A stretch of DNA of 64,000 nt from Volvariella volvacea V23 (GCA_000349905.1 KB722746.1:246273-310272), one strand, 5' to 3'; counted from the first letter of the stretch, positions 1 through 12,384 are shown. Numbers and translations: made by a program. The notes: a model not told the origin generated them from the letters alone.

Positions 1-389
1 TCTCCTCTGGATCGGGGATGAATGGAGGAGCTGACCCGGCTAGGAGGTCGTGACGCGCTCAGTAAGTACTAATGAACCCCAGTAGTGCGCCGCTACCAGG
101 GCCCTATTAAGTAGAAAGCCAAGCCACTGAGCATCATATCATTTGGGAGTTTCATCCACGCAATATCCCCTGCCGGTATTACGAAACCCGCAAATTATAT
201 TTTCATACATGGTAAACACTAAAGCCTTTTGAGCTAACACGAGAGAAATTAGAGCAGTCCTGGGTTTTAGATGTGCGTATGAATATGTGAATTAAGAAAA
301 GGATACAGAAGCCGCGCGACAGGAGGACCAGAGCTTGACGAAAGAAACTATACACCCAATCCAGATAGCAAAACTGCTTACTCGATGTA
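1..389. other. 3' flank of first zinc-finger gene, no gene seen
   Basis: No reading frame with recognisable content. It is the downstream side of the minus-strand C2H2 gene that stops at 390 and probably holds its 3' UTR. Confidence 0.5.
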
Positions 390-1729
390 TTAGAATGGAA
401 GATAACCATCATTACTCGTGATATTGGATATATCCCAATCACACGAATCCAGATCAACAAAGTCATTGAACAGGAGATCGGCATCGTTCTCTACTACTTT
501 CTCCCGTAGTATTGCGGTAATGTTGTCTTCTGTGTCTGCGCCAAACAAGACACTTGTACAAGAGATAGAAGGGGAGAGATCGTCGGAGAAAAGCTTTGGA
601 ATATCCAAAGTATAGGGATTAGAGAAATTATTCTTGATGAAATCAAAGAGCCTGTCATGATAGTCCGGGGTGAGCTTGCTGGAGGCCTCGGTAGTGAAAG
701 TGCACTTGACGACGGGTTGACTGGCTGGTGAACAAACGCATTCGAGATCGGTGTGAACAAGATCCAATGGATTAATGAATTCTTCAAGCATGAGATTGGG
801 CGAGGTAGCCAGTATCTCAGCAAAACCTTGTTGCACAGGTATTGCATCACTAACCCCACCATTGAATATAAAAGACCAGGCGTCGATGTCCCGAGAAAAC
901 ATAGGAACCGGAATGAACAAGGTCTGACTGTCGGGAGCGCTCCAAACTGGGGCATACTGAGGGTCTTGGGTGGCATCATGAAGCTCAGAAGCGGGGGTGG
1001 GTGAGGGGGAAATACTGGTAACTTTTGGTGTCGCGTCCACGATCATCTCGGGCGATGGTACAGCTTGATCAAGGTCGGAGTCAATGTCCATGCTAACATC
1101 TGTGGCAAAGGGCGTGGAGATATTGTTGGGCGTCATTGGAGTTTCTGCGTCACCGAGATCATTGTTCGAGGTGGCCGACTGTGCATGCAATACCGGGTCG
1201 ATATGCCTTGCGAACGGGCTTGTACTGGAGACGGACCCGTAACTCTTACTGGCAGGTACACCACTTGCATTTAATGCCACTGTGCTGGATCTGCGGTCTT
1301 CAGGTACTAAGTTTCCGCGTCGAAAGCTCGGGTGATTGAAATTGTAGTGGCGAGTGAGCGCAACGGTGGTACTGCCCGTGTAGGCACATAGAGAACAATC
1401 TAAAGGATTGCCCCTGGAGCTGAACGAGAGAACGTCACTAACACCGCAATGACGCGCTGATCATGCGAAGATGGGGACATACTGTTTCTTGAGATGCCTC
1501 ATTAAAGCATCCCTTCGAATTGCCTGATACTCACACGGCGAGACGGGACACTTCATCAAGCTTGAATAGAGAAATGGGTCATGAGCTCGGCGGTCGAAAA
1601 CAAGGAAATTATCACCCACTGGGCATCCACATCGTGGCACTTCATATGCCTCTTCAAATCATACTTTCTTGCGTACCCATTGCCACATATATGGCATTCC
1701 CACTTCGTAGAGCTTGGAGTGTCGGACAT
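390..1729 (-). CDS. three-finger C2H2 zinc-finger protein, probable transcription factor
   Basis: Three exons: 1729-1620, 1560-1483 and 1419-390, giving 405 residues. The ATG chosen opens MSDTPSSTKWECHICG. Finger 1 is CHIC...HMKCH. Finger 2 is CPVSPC...H with its last histidine made by the exon 2/3 junction (ca|c). Finger 3 is CSLCAYTGS...HYNFNH. The rest is Ser/Pro/Asp-rich and probably disordered, ending in an acidic stretch that could be an activation region. Introns start GTGGGT and GTATGT and end in AG. Exon 2 is 78 nt in phase 2, as in every two- and three-finger gene of this window. The closest relative here is the gene at 37601-38625, which has the same exon phases and a similar C-terminal tail (LFGAD / LFGVD, then a FN[DN]F motif). 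Nuclear DNA binding is inferred from the fingers; targets are unknown. Confidence 0.8.
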
Positions 1730-3600
1730 GGTATTCGAGATCAGGATCAAGTGCAGGGGAGACGGAAAAAACTCAAGAACAGAAGGAGAGGTATGGTTTG
1801 AAGATATGCCAGTCCCTAGATATACGTCTTAGAGAGCCGAATAAATGAGAACAACGTGGTCAGGCGGTCGTAAAAGAGCTTTCAAACATTTCATGGCATA
1901 GCGAATGGGTTTCGTGTTCAGAATAGGAAGGGAAGAAAGGGAGTAGGCCGCATTGGAAATTAGTATATGTGATCGGGTAAGGGTCAAATCCCCAGTCTCG
2001 TTAAAGCATTGTGCCACTGGAATATTGATGATGAAATCCGGAATACAATGGCGACATACACCACAAAATATCCCACTGCGACCTATTAGGGCATAGTTCT
2101 TTGTTAAATTCCAAATCCTTGCTACGGAATCAAAGTCAACTTGCCTTCTGGTGGCAGAGTGTAAATCCATGGACATGACGTAGTCGCTTGATCTAATGTT
2201 TTAGCGACTATTCTTTAGTGCTTAGTTTGAGGGGTTCGCAATTGCAAGCACCTCGGTTTCGAATACTGCATTGCATTGGAATAGGTACAGTGATTTCGGG
2301 AGTTATTAATGGAGAAATAATACTGCAATAACAAAGCATTAGGCGCATTGGTACTATTACTTGACGTTGAATTGCTAATTCATGTATGTCGGAGCGATAT
2401 ATGCAAGTAGCACCTCCGTCACTGTCTACACCGCTGGCATAGCGTGAAAAGTGAAGTGGCACAAGATACCTTCGGCTCTGGCCGAGGCGTTCACACGCTC
2501 CTATTGGTCAGAAGGGGTGTCGAAACGAGGTAACAGACAAGATGCAAATAGTAACGACATACAGCGCAGGATGATAGTAAATGCACAGATACACTGCCAG
2601 CACAACTATCGCATATGAAGATGAAATCGCATGGTTATTGCACTCGTGGTTGCATTTAGCACGCCTGATCGTAAAAGTATCTCCGTGAGGTCGTACTCGA
2701 GCCCCTCCTGTGCAAAAGGGTGAGCCATTTTGTCATTACATCGGACTTTGAAGAAAGATGTCATAAATGCGGACTATGATAATGTGATACGCTGGGAATT
2801 CGAAAACATGTGGCGGTGTTTGTTATTTAATAGTCACCTTCAGCAAGGAAATTACTCTTAGATTTTACGAATGTAATTGAGTATGCTCAACTCTCTCCCT
2901 TACCAGTGATTTATGTTGGTATACATAATAAGGGTGTTATTGAGCGCGTGAGCAATGTCAGTCATACAGTCGGGAGGGATCACACTCATCCCGGGCGTAA
3001 GAAATAGGGCACAATCAATTCATAAATGGGATGAGGTCTTGGTACAGTTCTTAGTCAGAGTATACATCCTAAATAAGACTGGTGCCTCTACCATCTTATC
3101 ACATCGCTGAAAGGAACGTACAGAGTGCCGCCAGTTTAGTTGAGCAATTTGCTGAATCGATCTCAAGCAGGAGCTCGTGCCCCACTTTGTCGCCTAGGTA
3201 CGATATTGGTGGGCCAAAGAATTAATGTATACAGTATGGAGCTAAATAGGCCGAAGAATGCATATTCACATAGTAGCGTGCATGCTATACGTCTGGGGGC
3301 ACACGATTCAGGCCAAACACGCATCGTGGCTATCGAAAGGGTGGTACTATTTGCTCTCAGGACGGTAATTTACTTAGCGACGCACGTCAAGCGTTTTGTA
3401 GAGCTTTCCCATACGAAGTTTGATGAAAGTAGATAATTTAGTGGGCAAGAGCAGTTGAAGACTCGTACCTATCCATGTACTCGATCGAAGTATCCTGCAT
3501 CGAGGGGTAACGTCCCAACCCAACCACCTCTCTGGGACGCCAATTTAGTCCCCTAACGGGGTGAACAATAACCTACACGAACGATCACAAGAAGGTCGCC
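1730..3600. other. intergenic, upstream of first zinc-finger gene
   Basis: No convincing gene. The block 1964-1993 is nearly identical to 37343-37372 upstream of the paralogous three-finger gene and lies at about the same distance (230-235 bp) from the start codon, so it is probably a promoter element. Open frames at 1829-2176, 2208-2462 and 3140-3436 show no family resemblance or repeat conservation as protein. Confidence 0.5.
1964..1993 (-). promoter_or_regulatory. conserved upstream block of three-finger C2H2 genes
   Basis: Read on the minus strand, a core TGACCCTTACYCGATCACAT is shared with 37343-37372. Each copy is about 230 bp before the ATG of its three-finger gene, while the surrounding DNA has diverged. 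The role is inferred from this conservation and spacing. Confidence 0.45.
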
Positions 3601-4965
3601 TCAATGCCACGCAGAATACAAGGTACTCAGCCTATCCTCCCAACTCGGCCTATAAACCCCCAACCTCACCGCCTCAGCGTTGTGCAGCCGCTTGAACCAC
3701 TTTGTCTTTGCCTTCTTACTCAAGTCCCTCAACACGCTCTCCGCGTTGACCTGCTCGTCGTGAAACGTATTCCCTCTTCCGGTACTCGGCCTATAAATAC
3801 ACCCCTCAACGAGGTTGAAGTTGAGCTCAGAGAGCGAGTCGAGGGCCGCGTTGGAAGTGAAAAGCGGTTTGAGTGCGGCGGTGGTCCAGCACTTTGGCCG
3901 GAGGACGCGCCTTACGGGGACGTTGAGTGTCAGTGAGGCGAGTGACGGCGCAAAGTCGCACAGCTTGAGGAAGCGGATGACGTCGTCGTAGTAGAAGTTT
4001 ACGATCTTGGGAATGCTGCGGGGAGCGAAGATGTGGAGGTGGGTAAGAGAGCTGTGGCGTGTCAAGTCGATGCGGGAGCCTTGGGTGGTGATGTGCTTCA
4101 GGGCTTGGAGGGCAGCGTGAGTGAGAAGGGACGTACCGAGAGGACAGTAAGATACACGTAGCGTCAGGGACTGCAACGCCAAGATATGGGGAAGGATATT
4201 GTATACCCTGCTTAATCCATCCATGATGCTGAGATGCGTCAAAGTAGACGTTAAAACCGGTTGTGCCATCAACGCGTCAACGAACAAGTTGCTAGGCGTA
4301 GTCAAGGTGAGTGATGGGAAGCGGAAGTTATATGCCTTTCTTTCTGATCCTCTGGCGCCAATATCATCGATGGAGCCCGACATTTTGAAGTCTATATGGT
4401 TTAGGCTCACGTGGACAATGTCTACGGGATGGAATGGGTTTATAGCCGTAGTCCAGTGTGAGAGAAGGCGGAAGAGGGTAGGGACATCCGAAAAGAAGCA
4501 GTCATCGAATATCAAGGCTTGCGGGGTGGAAATTGGGAGGTGAGCCGGGAGCAGGTGAGATTGTAGGTACTCAAAAGAGAAAGGAGCCAACAAGAGATGA
4601 TGAAAAGATACAGTACGGAGCCGGTATTGAGATGGGTAATATTGAAAGATCTGGGGTATGCGAGTAAAGAGCCAATCAGTATGCGGCTCTATTGCCAGAT
4701 GCTCGCGATAACCCCCATCCAATTGTATGCTACGAAGTGGGATGTATCTACGAATTCCGTTGCACGTTGAAAGGGGATGAGAGAGAAGGGAAAGGAATTC
4801 AAAGTAGTTTTCCTTGGTTACCAGGACATCGCGGAATGACGAGTATCGTCGAGAGGCCGAGTTCCAAGCGGATGAGACGAGAGCACAGGCGTTGAGGGTG
4901 GCGTTCTCCTGATCCTCGCTGAGATGAAAGCAGACGATATCGACGAGTTCGAGGGGTAGGTTCAT
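3601..4965 (-). CDS. F-box-like protein
   Basis: Single-exon frame of 454 residues. The open frame extends upstream, but the ATG at 4965 is preferred because it starts directly with the F-box-like segment MNLPLELVDIVCFHL, followed by NACALVSSAWNSASRR, the usual start of agaricomycete F-box proteins. The rest has irregular Leu-rich stretches (LTHLSIMDGL, SLTLRVSY, LTHLHIF) resembling degenerate leucine-rich repeats that could bind a substrate. By family knowledge such proteins act as substrate adaptors of SCF ubiquitin ligases through Skp1. It is not close in sequence to the F-box genes at 44-56 kb. Convergent or divergent neighbours give no operon-like clue. Confidence 0.75.
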   Translation of the reverse strand: MNLPLELVDIVCFHLSEDQENATLNACALVSSAWNSASRRYSSFRDVLVTKENYFEFLSLLSHPLSTCNGIRRYIPLRSIQLDGGYREHLAIEPHTDWLFTRIPQIFQYYPSQYRLRTVSFHHLLLAPFSFEYLQSHLLPAHLPISTPQALIFDDCFFSDVPTLFRLLSHWTTAINPFHPVDIVHVSLNHIDFKMSGSIDDIGARGSERKAYNFRFPSLTLTTPSNLFVDALMAQPVLTSTLTHLSIMDGLSRVYNILPHILALQSLTLRVSYCPLGTSLLTHAALQALKHITTQGSRIDLTRHSSLTHLHIFAPRSIPKIVNFYYDDVIRFLKLCDFAPSLASLTLNVPVRRVLRPKCWTTAALKPLFTSNAALDSLSELNFNLVEGCIYRPSTGRGNTFHDEQVNAESVLRDLSKKAKTKWFKRLHNAEAVRLGVYRPSWEDRLSTLYSAWH

Positions 4966-5114
4966 ACCAATGCACCTGACAAGATGGCAACAGGGTTGCA
5001 CTTGCAGGACTAGTGGGCGCTGTGGCGTAATCACGTGTGCATCCCGGGAGGAGCTACGGAGATTGCACCAGAAACCGCACACAAGTGGGGAAGGAATAGT
5101 CGCAAATATCATGA

Positions 5115-5540
5115 ATTATCACAAAACATTGCTTGTTAACCTCACTCTCAACAAACTTCCACTCTTCGCCCTGGCCACCGTCCTCAATCCTCCTAGACTT
5201 ATACATCCCACTCAACAGAACCAACTCCCTCGGCACACCACCAAAGTTCGGTTTTAACGGGGTAGACGCGGAGGGTATTCAGAGCGGTGAGAGTCCGCAA
5301 TGCCGGCATCCAAATTCAAGGCGTGAGCGACCATGTATCGCGGTGAGGGACTCCAGGATAAAATAAGATGGACAGCTTCACGAGCGAAAACGAATGCCGG
5401 GGGAGGGCACCGCTGAAAAGTGCTGTAATCACGCCAGGATTGATCGCGGTGTCGATCTCCGAGATAGGAGCAACATAAGAGGGGCGTGAGGGTTTTTAGT
5501 CTTATTCCCGGGGCTTGAAGGTCATCTGCTACATCTTCAG
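5115..5540 (-). pseudogene. relic of an F-box gene of the 44-56 kb family
   Basis: On the minus strand this segment translates in pieces to the C-terminal part of the F-box family at 44187, 52271 and 54271. IRLKTLT matches KLKTLT; LFSGALPRHSFSLVKLS matches FFNNLLPRHSSSLTKLS; PALRTLTALNTLRVY follows; then RELVLLSGMYKSRRIEDGG matches RELVLLSGVYGSRRVEDSG. Between them lie an in-frame TGA after SLTP, frame changes, and deletion of the roughly 90-residue stretch that precedes the last block in intact members. This is a truncated, dead copy. Confidence 0.75.
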
Positions 5541-5793
5541 AATGAAGCCAGGGTGTTCTCACATACAGACTGGTGATGCGATGATGAGTGATGTCATGAA
5601 TTTCGCTGTATACAAGCTCTTGCCACATTCAGAACGAAATAGAATGCCTCAAGGTGCTTATGCGGGAGCCTTGTAGAAATTGTAAAAACCAAATTCGAGG
5701 TCAAAGAGTGCGGAAAGACCCGAACCCTGCAACAGGCTCTTTTCAATACCTTTTACAGCCTTGGACCCGTACACGCGATTTCTAGGCAACTCG

Positions 5794-7246
5794 ATGGGCG
5801 ACACTCTACCTACCCTACCTCAGGACCTCATAGACTCCATTATCGACCGCCTTGCAGATGATCACACTACATTAAACTCTTGTAGTCTCGTGTGCTGGGC
5901 GCTTGTGTATCCAGCACGCAGACACTTATTTCGCCACCTATCCTTTGTCCTTTCCTCCCAAATAAACGACAAACTCGCGATCTTGTGCAGCTGTCCTCCA
6001 TCCCACTTGTCTCTTGCACGATCTCTATTGATAGAGAGATTCGACACCCAGTACGCTTTTGATCGCAAACTGTTGCTCAACACCATTAAGCTTCTCACCA
6101 ACCTTGATCAACTTGAAATTCAATGTGGTTGGGACCAGGGCCTTGATGACGTGGACAAGGACTCTGGCATAAGCAGAATGGATATCCTCCGCGAGTGTTA
6201 TCGCCCGACCATCACACGTCTCTCTATCGTTGGAAGTTTCGTATTTCCAACCGGCGATCTCTACCGATGCACTTCCCTGACCCATCTATCCATCAGGAAC
6301 ACTTCGTTCCTGCTCACTCAAGGCGAACAGACCCGAAGCGCTCGTGTTCCCATCACACTACTCTTTCTGGGTCCATACTACGAGCTGGATCCCGAACATA
6401 CGAGCAGCATTCTTGCGACTCGGTATCTTCAACACCCCTCATGTCCTTGGGATTTTCACCGACTCGAGTCCCTCGCTTTGTGTGCTATCAAATTTTACGT
6501 ATACGAGGAATTTCTCACATTCATGACAACTTTCCCGCTTTCATCTGTCACGTCTTTTGCAATTGATATTCCATCACCAGGTAAGATAGTCAATCAACCT
6601 CTGAGGGTTGATTCTCCTATTGAACTTCATTATGCAGCCACGATATTGGAAACCGGCCTGCTCCTTGACCTATCCGTCATGCCTCAACTGGCCTGCCTCA
6701 CACTCATCACCAAGAATTTCCATTGCAAGGGGTCTTATGTCCGTTGTATGACGTCTCAATTGCAAAATATGCCGACGAGAAACGAACTACGTGAACTCCA
6801 CCTCTGGTTTTCTTGCTTTTATGAGAGCGACTTGACTGCTATTAAACCGGTGGATTGGGATATGCTGGACAGATGCTTGGTCAATGGGCAATTCCACAGG
6901 CTGGAGCGTATCTATTTTCAAGTCAAACTTCGTCATCCATGCGATATACAGGTCGTACAGTACATTCAAGATCTGCTTCCAAGGGCGATGACGCGAAAGC
7001 AGCTGCATGTGTCGATTGCCCAATGTGAGTCGATTTCAATGCCCATATGCTTATTTCACTTACTCTCTAGGTGTAATGACCAGCCATGTTCTTAGATGGA
7101 GATTTCCCCACTATCTCTCGCTAACCGGAGTCGTAGACGCCGCTCTACGCGACTCGAGCATGTACCATGACCGCCTCTACATAATCTGCGCTAACCCATC
7201 GCAAGTTCAGTACCTTGATATGGTCCCAGTCTCGTTGAATACATGA
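5794..7246 (+). CDS. F-box-like protein, two exons
   Basis: Exon 1 is 5794-7024 and exon 2 is 7071-7246. The 46-nt intron starts GTGAGT and ends CTAG, and splicing keeps the frame to a TGA at 7244-7246, giving 468 residues. The first ATG (MGDTLPTLP) is used; the frame also runs open upstream from 5761 without an ATG. The N-terminus carries an F-box-like motif, LPQDLIDSIIDRL...LNSCSLVCWALVYPARRHLFRHL. The remainder has Leu-rich segments. By family, an SCF-type substrate adaptor. It differs from the other F-box proteins here outside the motif. Confidence 0.78.
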
Positions 7247-8148
7247 ACAATGTATATTCGCGTTTATACTCCCAGTTGTCTTGATCGTTTATCCCTGGCG
7301 CGATCAAGGCGTAGCCTTACGCCTTCAGTTCGAGGTTTTGTGCCACACCAATTCTGCCTTTATCTTGCCAACGCTGTCGCACTGCCAATCGAAAGAAAGA
7401 CCCGAAGAAGGAGGGCTGTAGCGTGTCAAGTTCAATGCTCGACAAGACGAACCATATGCTACAGCCTATCCCGAAGGGCTGACTACCGTGTCGTGAGCAC
7501 AGCAGATTCTGGAGAGAGTGTAGCCCCAAGATCTTTCGCCACCGGAAGTGGGCTCGCATTACATTTCCATCGATGCGTATTGTGAAGGTTTATCGAGCTC
7601 CATCTCAGTCCAATTGGAACCCTCGTGGATCCCAATTCTTTGTGTGCGTTAAGTGTGACTTGTTGAGGGGGTAGGAACTATTGGAATCACTTTTGACCAG
7701 ATGGAGAGGTGCAGCGACCACACAAGGGAGGGTATATACGACAAAGCGCAAACATTACTTGTGCTCGAGGTGGGTGAAGGATGAGTTGGGGTGGGGATGC
7801 TGTGAGGAAATGTGAGGCCTTGCACCGTCAGCTTGCCCCGCACCATGCAAGTCTATCACACAGCTTTGTTTGATTGTAGTCCTGAATTGCTACGAACGAC
7901 GGTCTGTAGTCCCGCCTCGTAACTCGGGGAAAACAGGAGCGCGGCTCTCTCTCGTCGTAGTGTCGAGGCCGTCACCCACTTGCAACTGGAACTCGGATGC
8001 GCCATCCTCTGAGCTGCCGCATCTGCGTCGACGAGAACACCCTGCTGCGGACATCCAGCGGAGCGGACGGTCCGGACTCGCCACCGCCACCGCTGCCTTG
8101 CCATCAGCTTCAGTCTGGCGTGTTCACCCGTCCCACACCAACGCCGCG
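7247..8148. other. intergenic, no gene seen
   Basis: About 900 bp between the F-box gene and the monooxygenase. Short frames on both strands have no recognisable content. The GC-rich part from about 7900 probably belongs to the 5' side of the monooxygenase gene. Confidence 0.5.
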
Positions 8149-9699
8149 ATGCCTGTCCATCCGAACCGCATCCTCGTCGTGGGCGCTGGCCCGGCTGGGC
8201 TGGTCGCGCTTCGCAACCTCACCGAGCGCGGATCGTTTGGCAGAGTCGAGCTCGTCGAGCGCAGAGACGACGTCGGCGGCGTATGGTGAGCGCCAACTCC
8301 ATTGCGATTCATATCTCACATGTACATCTAGGTACCTCGATAACCCTCCTCCATCCACACCCCAACGCCCTCGCTGGCCATCCCCCGCATACCCAGGTCT
8401 GATCGGCAACGTCCTCCCCCAATACCTCAGCTACTCTGATTTCCCATTCCCGCCCCCAGATAACCCAGATCAGCCTTTTCCAACTCTATCAGAGACTCAT
8501 CGATACCTCCAGGACTTTGCCAGGCCTTTTATCGAAAAGGGGAGCATCAGGCTGAACGTGGAGGTGGTTAGTGTTACCGAGCTGGGACCAGAGAGCGGCG
8601 TTGCTGAGAGCGAAGGGGAAGACGACGGATCGTATGGATGGAAAGTCGTTTTGAAGGACTGGAACGACGGACAGGAAGGCAAAGCGGTTGAAGAAATCTG
8701 GGATGGAGTCGTGATCGCAAATGGATGGTACGATACCCCTTCCTGGCCGGACACACCCGGATTAGACGAGCTGCGAAAGCGGGATCTGGCGAGACACGCA
8801 AAGTGGTGGCGCGGTCCACGCGGATACGAGGGCAAGGTGAGCAGAGCCACAGCTTTTGTAGCGCATATTCACTCGGGTCGTAGAAGGTGATCGTTGTGGG
8901 CAACGCCAACTCCTCAAACGACATCGCAGCCCAGCTGGCTCCCGTGGTCACCCAGCCTGTGTACCAAAGCATACGACGACCGGCCTTCCCCGGCTTCCCG
9001 AGTCTCCCAAACGACAACATCAAGATGGTCGCCCCCATCAAGCAATACACCCTCCAGTCTGGCAAAATCACCGCCGAACTGACAGACGGCACGACCCTCG
9101 ACGACATCGACGTCGTGCTCTGCGGAACAGGCTACGCACCCCGCGCGGACTTTGTCCGCATCTTCGACCCCTCCCCTCCCTCCTCATCTTCCTCCACCCC
9201 CCGCCCCCTCATCCCGCTCACCTCGCCCTCCATCACGCCCTTCCGCGTCCCGCACCTCCACCGGCACATCCTCTACGCCTACAACCCCTCCCTGGCGTTC
9301 ATCGGCTCCACGCTCGCCTTCACGCCCTTCACCATCGCCGACCTCGCCTCGACCTGGCTCGCCCTCGCGTGGTCCCGCCAGCTCGCGTACCCGCGCACCC
9401 CCGCCGAGCGCCTCGTCTACGAGTCCGAGCGGCTCGCGGCCGTCAGCGCGTACCGCGCGACCATGGACACCCCCAGCTCGCTCATGGTCTACAACGTCCT
9501 CGGGGAGCACGAGCAGGAGTACGCGATCGGGCTCAGGGGGGACGTGGAGCGGGCGAGACGGGATCTGGCAGACAAGCTGCCGGTGTGGAGCGAGGAGCGG
9601 ACGAAGGAGAGGGAGGGCATGTATCCGCTCAAGCTCAAGGCGCTGGAGTGGGCGAGGGAGCGGGGTGTGGTGGGCAATCGGGGCGAGGTGGGGGGGTAG
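8149..9699 (+). CDS. flavin-containing monooxygenase-like protein
   Basis: Exons 8149-8285, 8332-8836 and 8887-9699 give 484 residues; both introns are GTGAGC...AG. Near the N-terminus ILVVGAGPAGLVALRNL is the FAD-binding GxGxxG fold. The segment after exon 2/3, VIVVGNANSSNDIAAQL, matches the second dinucleotide (NADPH) site, though its glycines are partly replaced (GNANSS instead of GxGxSG). The preceding HAKWWRGPRGYEGK sits where the FMO signature lies. LCGTGYAPRADF corresponds to the FATGY motif. Family members oxygenate nitrogen or sulphur in small molecules using NADPH and O2. The substrate is unknown and no biosynthetic cluster is visible around it. The coding third exon is strongly GC-rich compared with its neighbours. 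Confidence 0.85.
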
Positions 9700-9750
9700 A
9701 CTCGTATATGCGCTTGCGTAGTGTATGTAGTACAGTTAGTTTAGGTCAGA

Positions 9751-11868
9751 CTATCGATACCTTGTATACACAGGAAGGAATAAAGCAAATACGCGTCCTT
9801 GCAGCCTCTCGTCGCGCCACCCATCAGGCAAGTCCCACACGATCCTACTCCGAACCTGATCGTGGGTCGTCGGCACGACGAGGATACACCGCGTGTGCAC
9901 GTCCCATGTCGTCTTATCTATATCCCAAAGAGCGGCGACATCGTCACATCCCGCCGCTTCCGCCGCTCTGTTCTCAGAACCGGCTTGAGCGACTCGGATG
10001 ATGGTGATATCAAGCCGTGAGCGACTGCGTCCGGCCGTGCAAGTATCGAAGAAGAATCCATCGAGCAGGCTGCTGTGCGCGGTAATCCTATCCGTGGATC
10101 GCGACTGGACACGACCTCGGGGCACGTAGTACCGTCCATCGAGCTCGATATCCTCGACGCTCTCGTAACAGCGTATCTCCCTTTCGTCAACAATCCATCG
10201 CAACCCGAGATCCACATCGTTCCTCCCCATGTCTTCGTCCTCGTCCTCGTCCTCCGGTGCATCCATAACGATACACCCGTCTTCCGGCCTCGTAGGCTCG
10301 TAGGCGAAAGAGGCAGGACCGACTTGGTCCATTTCCACACACTTCGAACGGCTGTCCACCCCACTGTACTCGGCGTGGCCGCACAAGACTCGGTGGACGT
10401 ACGACTCTACGACCCAGTGCCCAAACAGCCCGCTTCTCGCGCTCTCCGGCGAGATGTGGTAGAGCCGCATCAGGTCTTGGGCATCGCGGAGCTCTAGTAC
10501 TCCCAGCAGCCGTCTGACCTCGCGTGCGACGAACGGGGACGCAAACACGATGGACGCGGTGTCGTCGTCGGTGGGGTGCGATGCGAGCCGGATGATGGTG
10601 AATAGGGCGTGGTTGTCGGATGTGTCTGTGTCGCGGAGGATGGTTTTAATCGTTTGAGGTTCGAGGTTTAGGAGTGCGTGTGCCATGTACGTGTCTGTGG
10701 AGGAAGTCGCGTAGAGGAGACAGCAAAAGACGGTTCGTGCGCTGTGAGATCCGTAGAGGTCAACGACTTCGTCAAGCTTCCTGTGTATCTCATCACGTCG
10801 TTTCTCGGAATACCCAAACTAAAGTGGCAGTCTACCAAAGGGGGGGGCCGTCTCAGCTTCGCAAGTAGGTAGCTAGAGCTATGAGACTCACGCGTGCTCA
10901 ATCTCCTCCCGCGTCCAGGGCTGCATATACCACCTCACCGCGTCTCTCGTCCATCTCCACCCTTCATATGTCGTCCCATCCGTACAAGCAGCCTGTACGG
11001 GCCGCAGTAGACTGCACCCCGAAACCAAGCTCCAGTGCGGTTGCTCTTGAACGCCATTACGCGTGTCCACAAGAGACCATATCTCGGGTCCTAGCGAAGG
11101 GATGTGTATGTCCAATTCGGTTACTTGAGATGTGAGCAAGGCAAAGACGCCGAGGGGTGTGAAGAGGTACGTTGTCACGCCCACTGTGAGGAGAGTTGGG
11201 AGCTGGGAGGCCATGCGACGGCGGAGGAAGTAGATGAGGCAGAGGGATTTACCTGCACAAACGCGATCGGTTGGTTAGGTTCAGAATCGAGGTTTTCGAA
11301 CCGACATACCGATGCCTGGAGATCCGCAGATGACGATTCCACCGCGTCTCAGTTCGAAATACTTCACAGCTCGCTCGTACATCGAGACATACTCGGAGCG
11401 CACGAGGATGGTGTCGGCTTCGAGGTGTCCCATTGCGTTCAAAAGGTCTGTGGCGGGTTCAGGGACCTTGAGCTTCCAGCTACGATCCGAGCCAGCGAGC
11501 TCGCTAGTGCTACCAGACACAGACCCTGACGTGGAGCTGAGAGGCACGCCCCACCAGGCGCTGTGGAACGTTGTCCAGTTCAAGCGCTGCCATTGAGGCG
11601 GGATGTGCGCGTGCTGGACTGGGCAGTTTCGTACAACCATGAAGAGCTGGGTGCAACTCGTGGGGGTGGCACGCCACCCTCTCCGGACCGACGCCGGGAA
11701 CGTGCCGGCGTACGAGCTCCGTGTTTCCATTTCAGCGGTTTTGGGTCGGTCCTCGTCTCTCTTGTCGTTTTCATCAATCTCAACGTTACTCTCAATGAAT
11801 GCATTTGGGCGATGGTATATAACGCTGTGCGTTGTCTCGGCCTCCAGTAGACGCACCACCAAGAACAA
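9751..11868 (-). CDS. P-loop NTPase, Crinkler/RHS-like fungal type
   Basis: Predicted exons 11868-11310 (or starting at the internal ATG at 11730), 11252-10892 and 10780-9751; the three phases fit and give 649 or 603 residues. The Walker A motif GSPGIGKS is formed across the exon 1/2 junction and is followed by LCLIYFLRRRMASQ. IWSLVDT is a possible Walker B. PWTREEIEHA ends exon 2. A YGSHSART segment opens exon 3 and an acidic EDEDEDED run lies in the C-terminal half. This order resembles NTPases of fungal Crinkler/RHS-type proteins; the assignment is by pattern only. The second intron's acceptor (CACAG before GAAGCTTGAC) is the least certain point. Decayed homologs lie at 31575-32385 and 42880-44040, each directly downstream of a zinc-finger gene, as this one is downstream of gene A. 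Confidence 0.6.
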
Positions 11869-12384
11869 TCAAAGCGTTCTCAATTATGTAGAATCACTTC
11901 TTCAACTCCACCCTGGAGATCGTTTGTCCAGGTAGAAAATGCATGCGAGTAGGGCATGCGATGTTGGGGTTCGTCGAGAAGGGGGCTGCTCGAGGGTTGA
12001 GTGGGTGGCAGTATCGCTGTCCTGCGCCACAATCATCATACTCGTGATACCGTAAACACAATCGCGCCGTCACTTAATGGCCGGATATTAACTCAAAATC
12101 AGAGCGTAAAGGCCTATTCATGAGGTCGTGTATTGTCGTGATTGTAATTGTTACAGAGAGAAGACGCGCGATATGGGATTGTTTGTGCACGAAATGGATA
12201 AAGCCAGTTGAGATATGTGAGATATGGAGTTTTAAAACGAGACTTTGCAGATACGACTACGTTCGTGTTTTTATCAGTGATTGTAAAGAAGGTAAATGCA
12301 CGGGAAACTGAAATAAAACATGACAAGGACGAAGGACTAGTGTCGCCACACCCACATGGCGCACTCGACGCAACACCAGCCACT
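11869..12384. other. spacer between zinc-finger gene A and the NTPase gene
   Basis: Holds the 3' flank of the broken zinc-finger gene A and the promoter side of the NTPase. The part around 12110-12300 resembles, on the minus strand, the 3' flanks of zinc-finger genes at 32510-32700 and 42480-42720, including a GTTACAGAGAGAAGAC-like stretch. No separate gene seen. Confidence 0.55.

Noticed and set aside
1829..2176. 115-codon open frame on the minus strand
   Set aside because: It overlaps the conserved promoter block of the first zinc-finger gene; the similarity to the 37.3 kb region is at DNA level and out of frame there, so it is not a gene.
8574..9107. Long antisense frame within the monooxygenase
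   Set aside because: It lies opposite well-supported FMO coding sequence in GC-rich DNA, where long shadow frames are expected.
9152..9721. Pro/Ser-rich 189-codon frame overlapping FMO exon 3
   Set aside because: A shifted reading of the GC-rich exon; composition is an artefact of codon bias.
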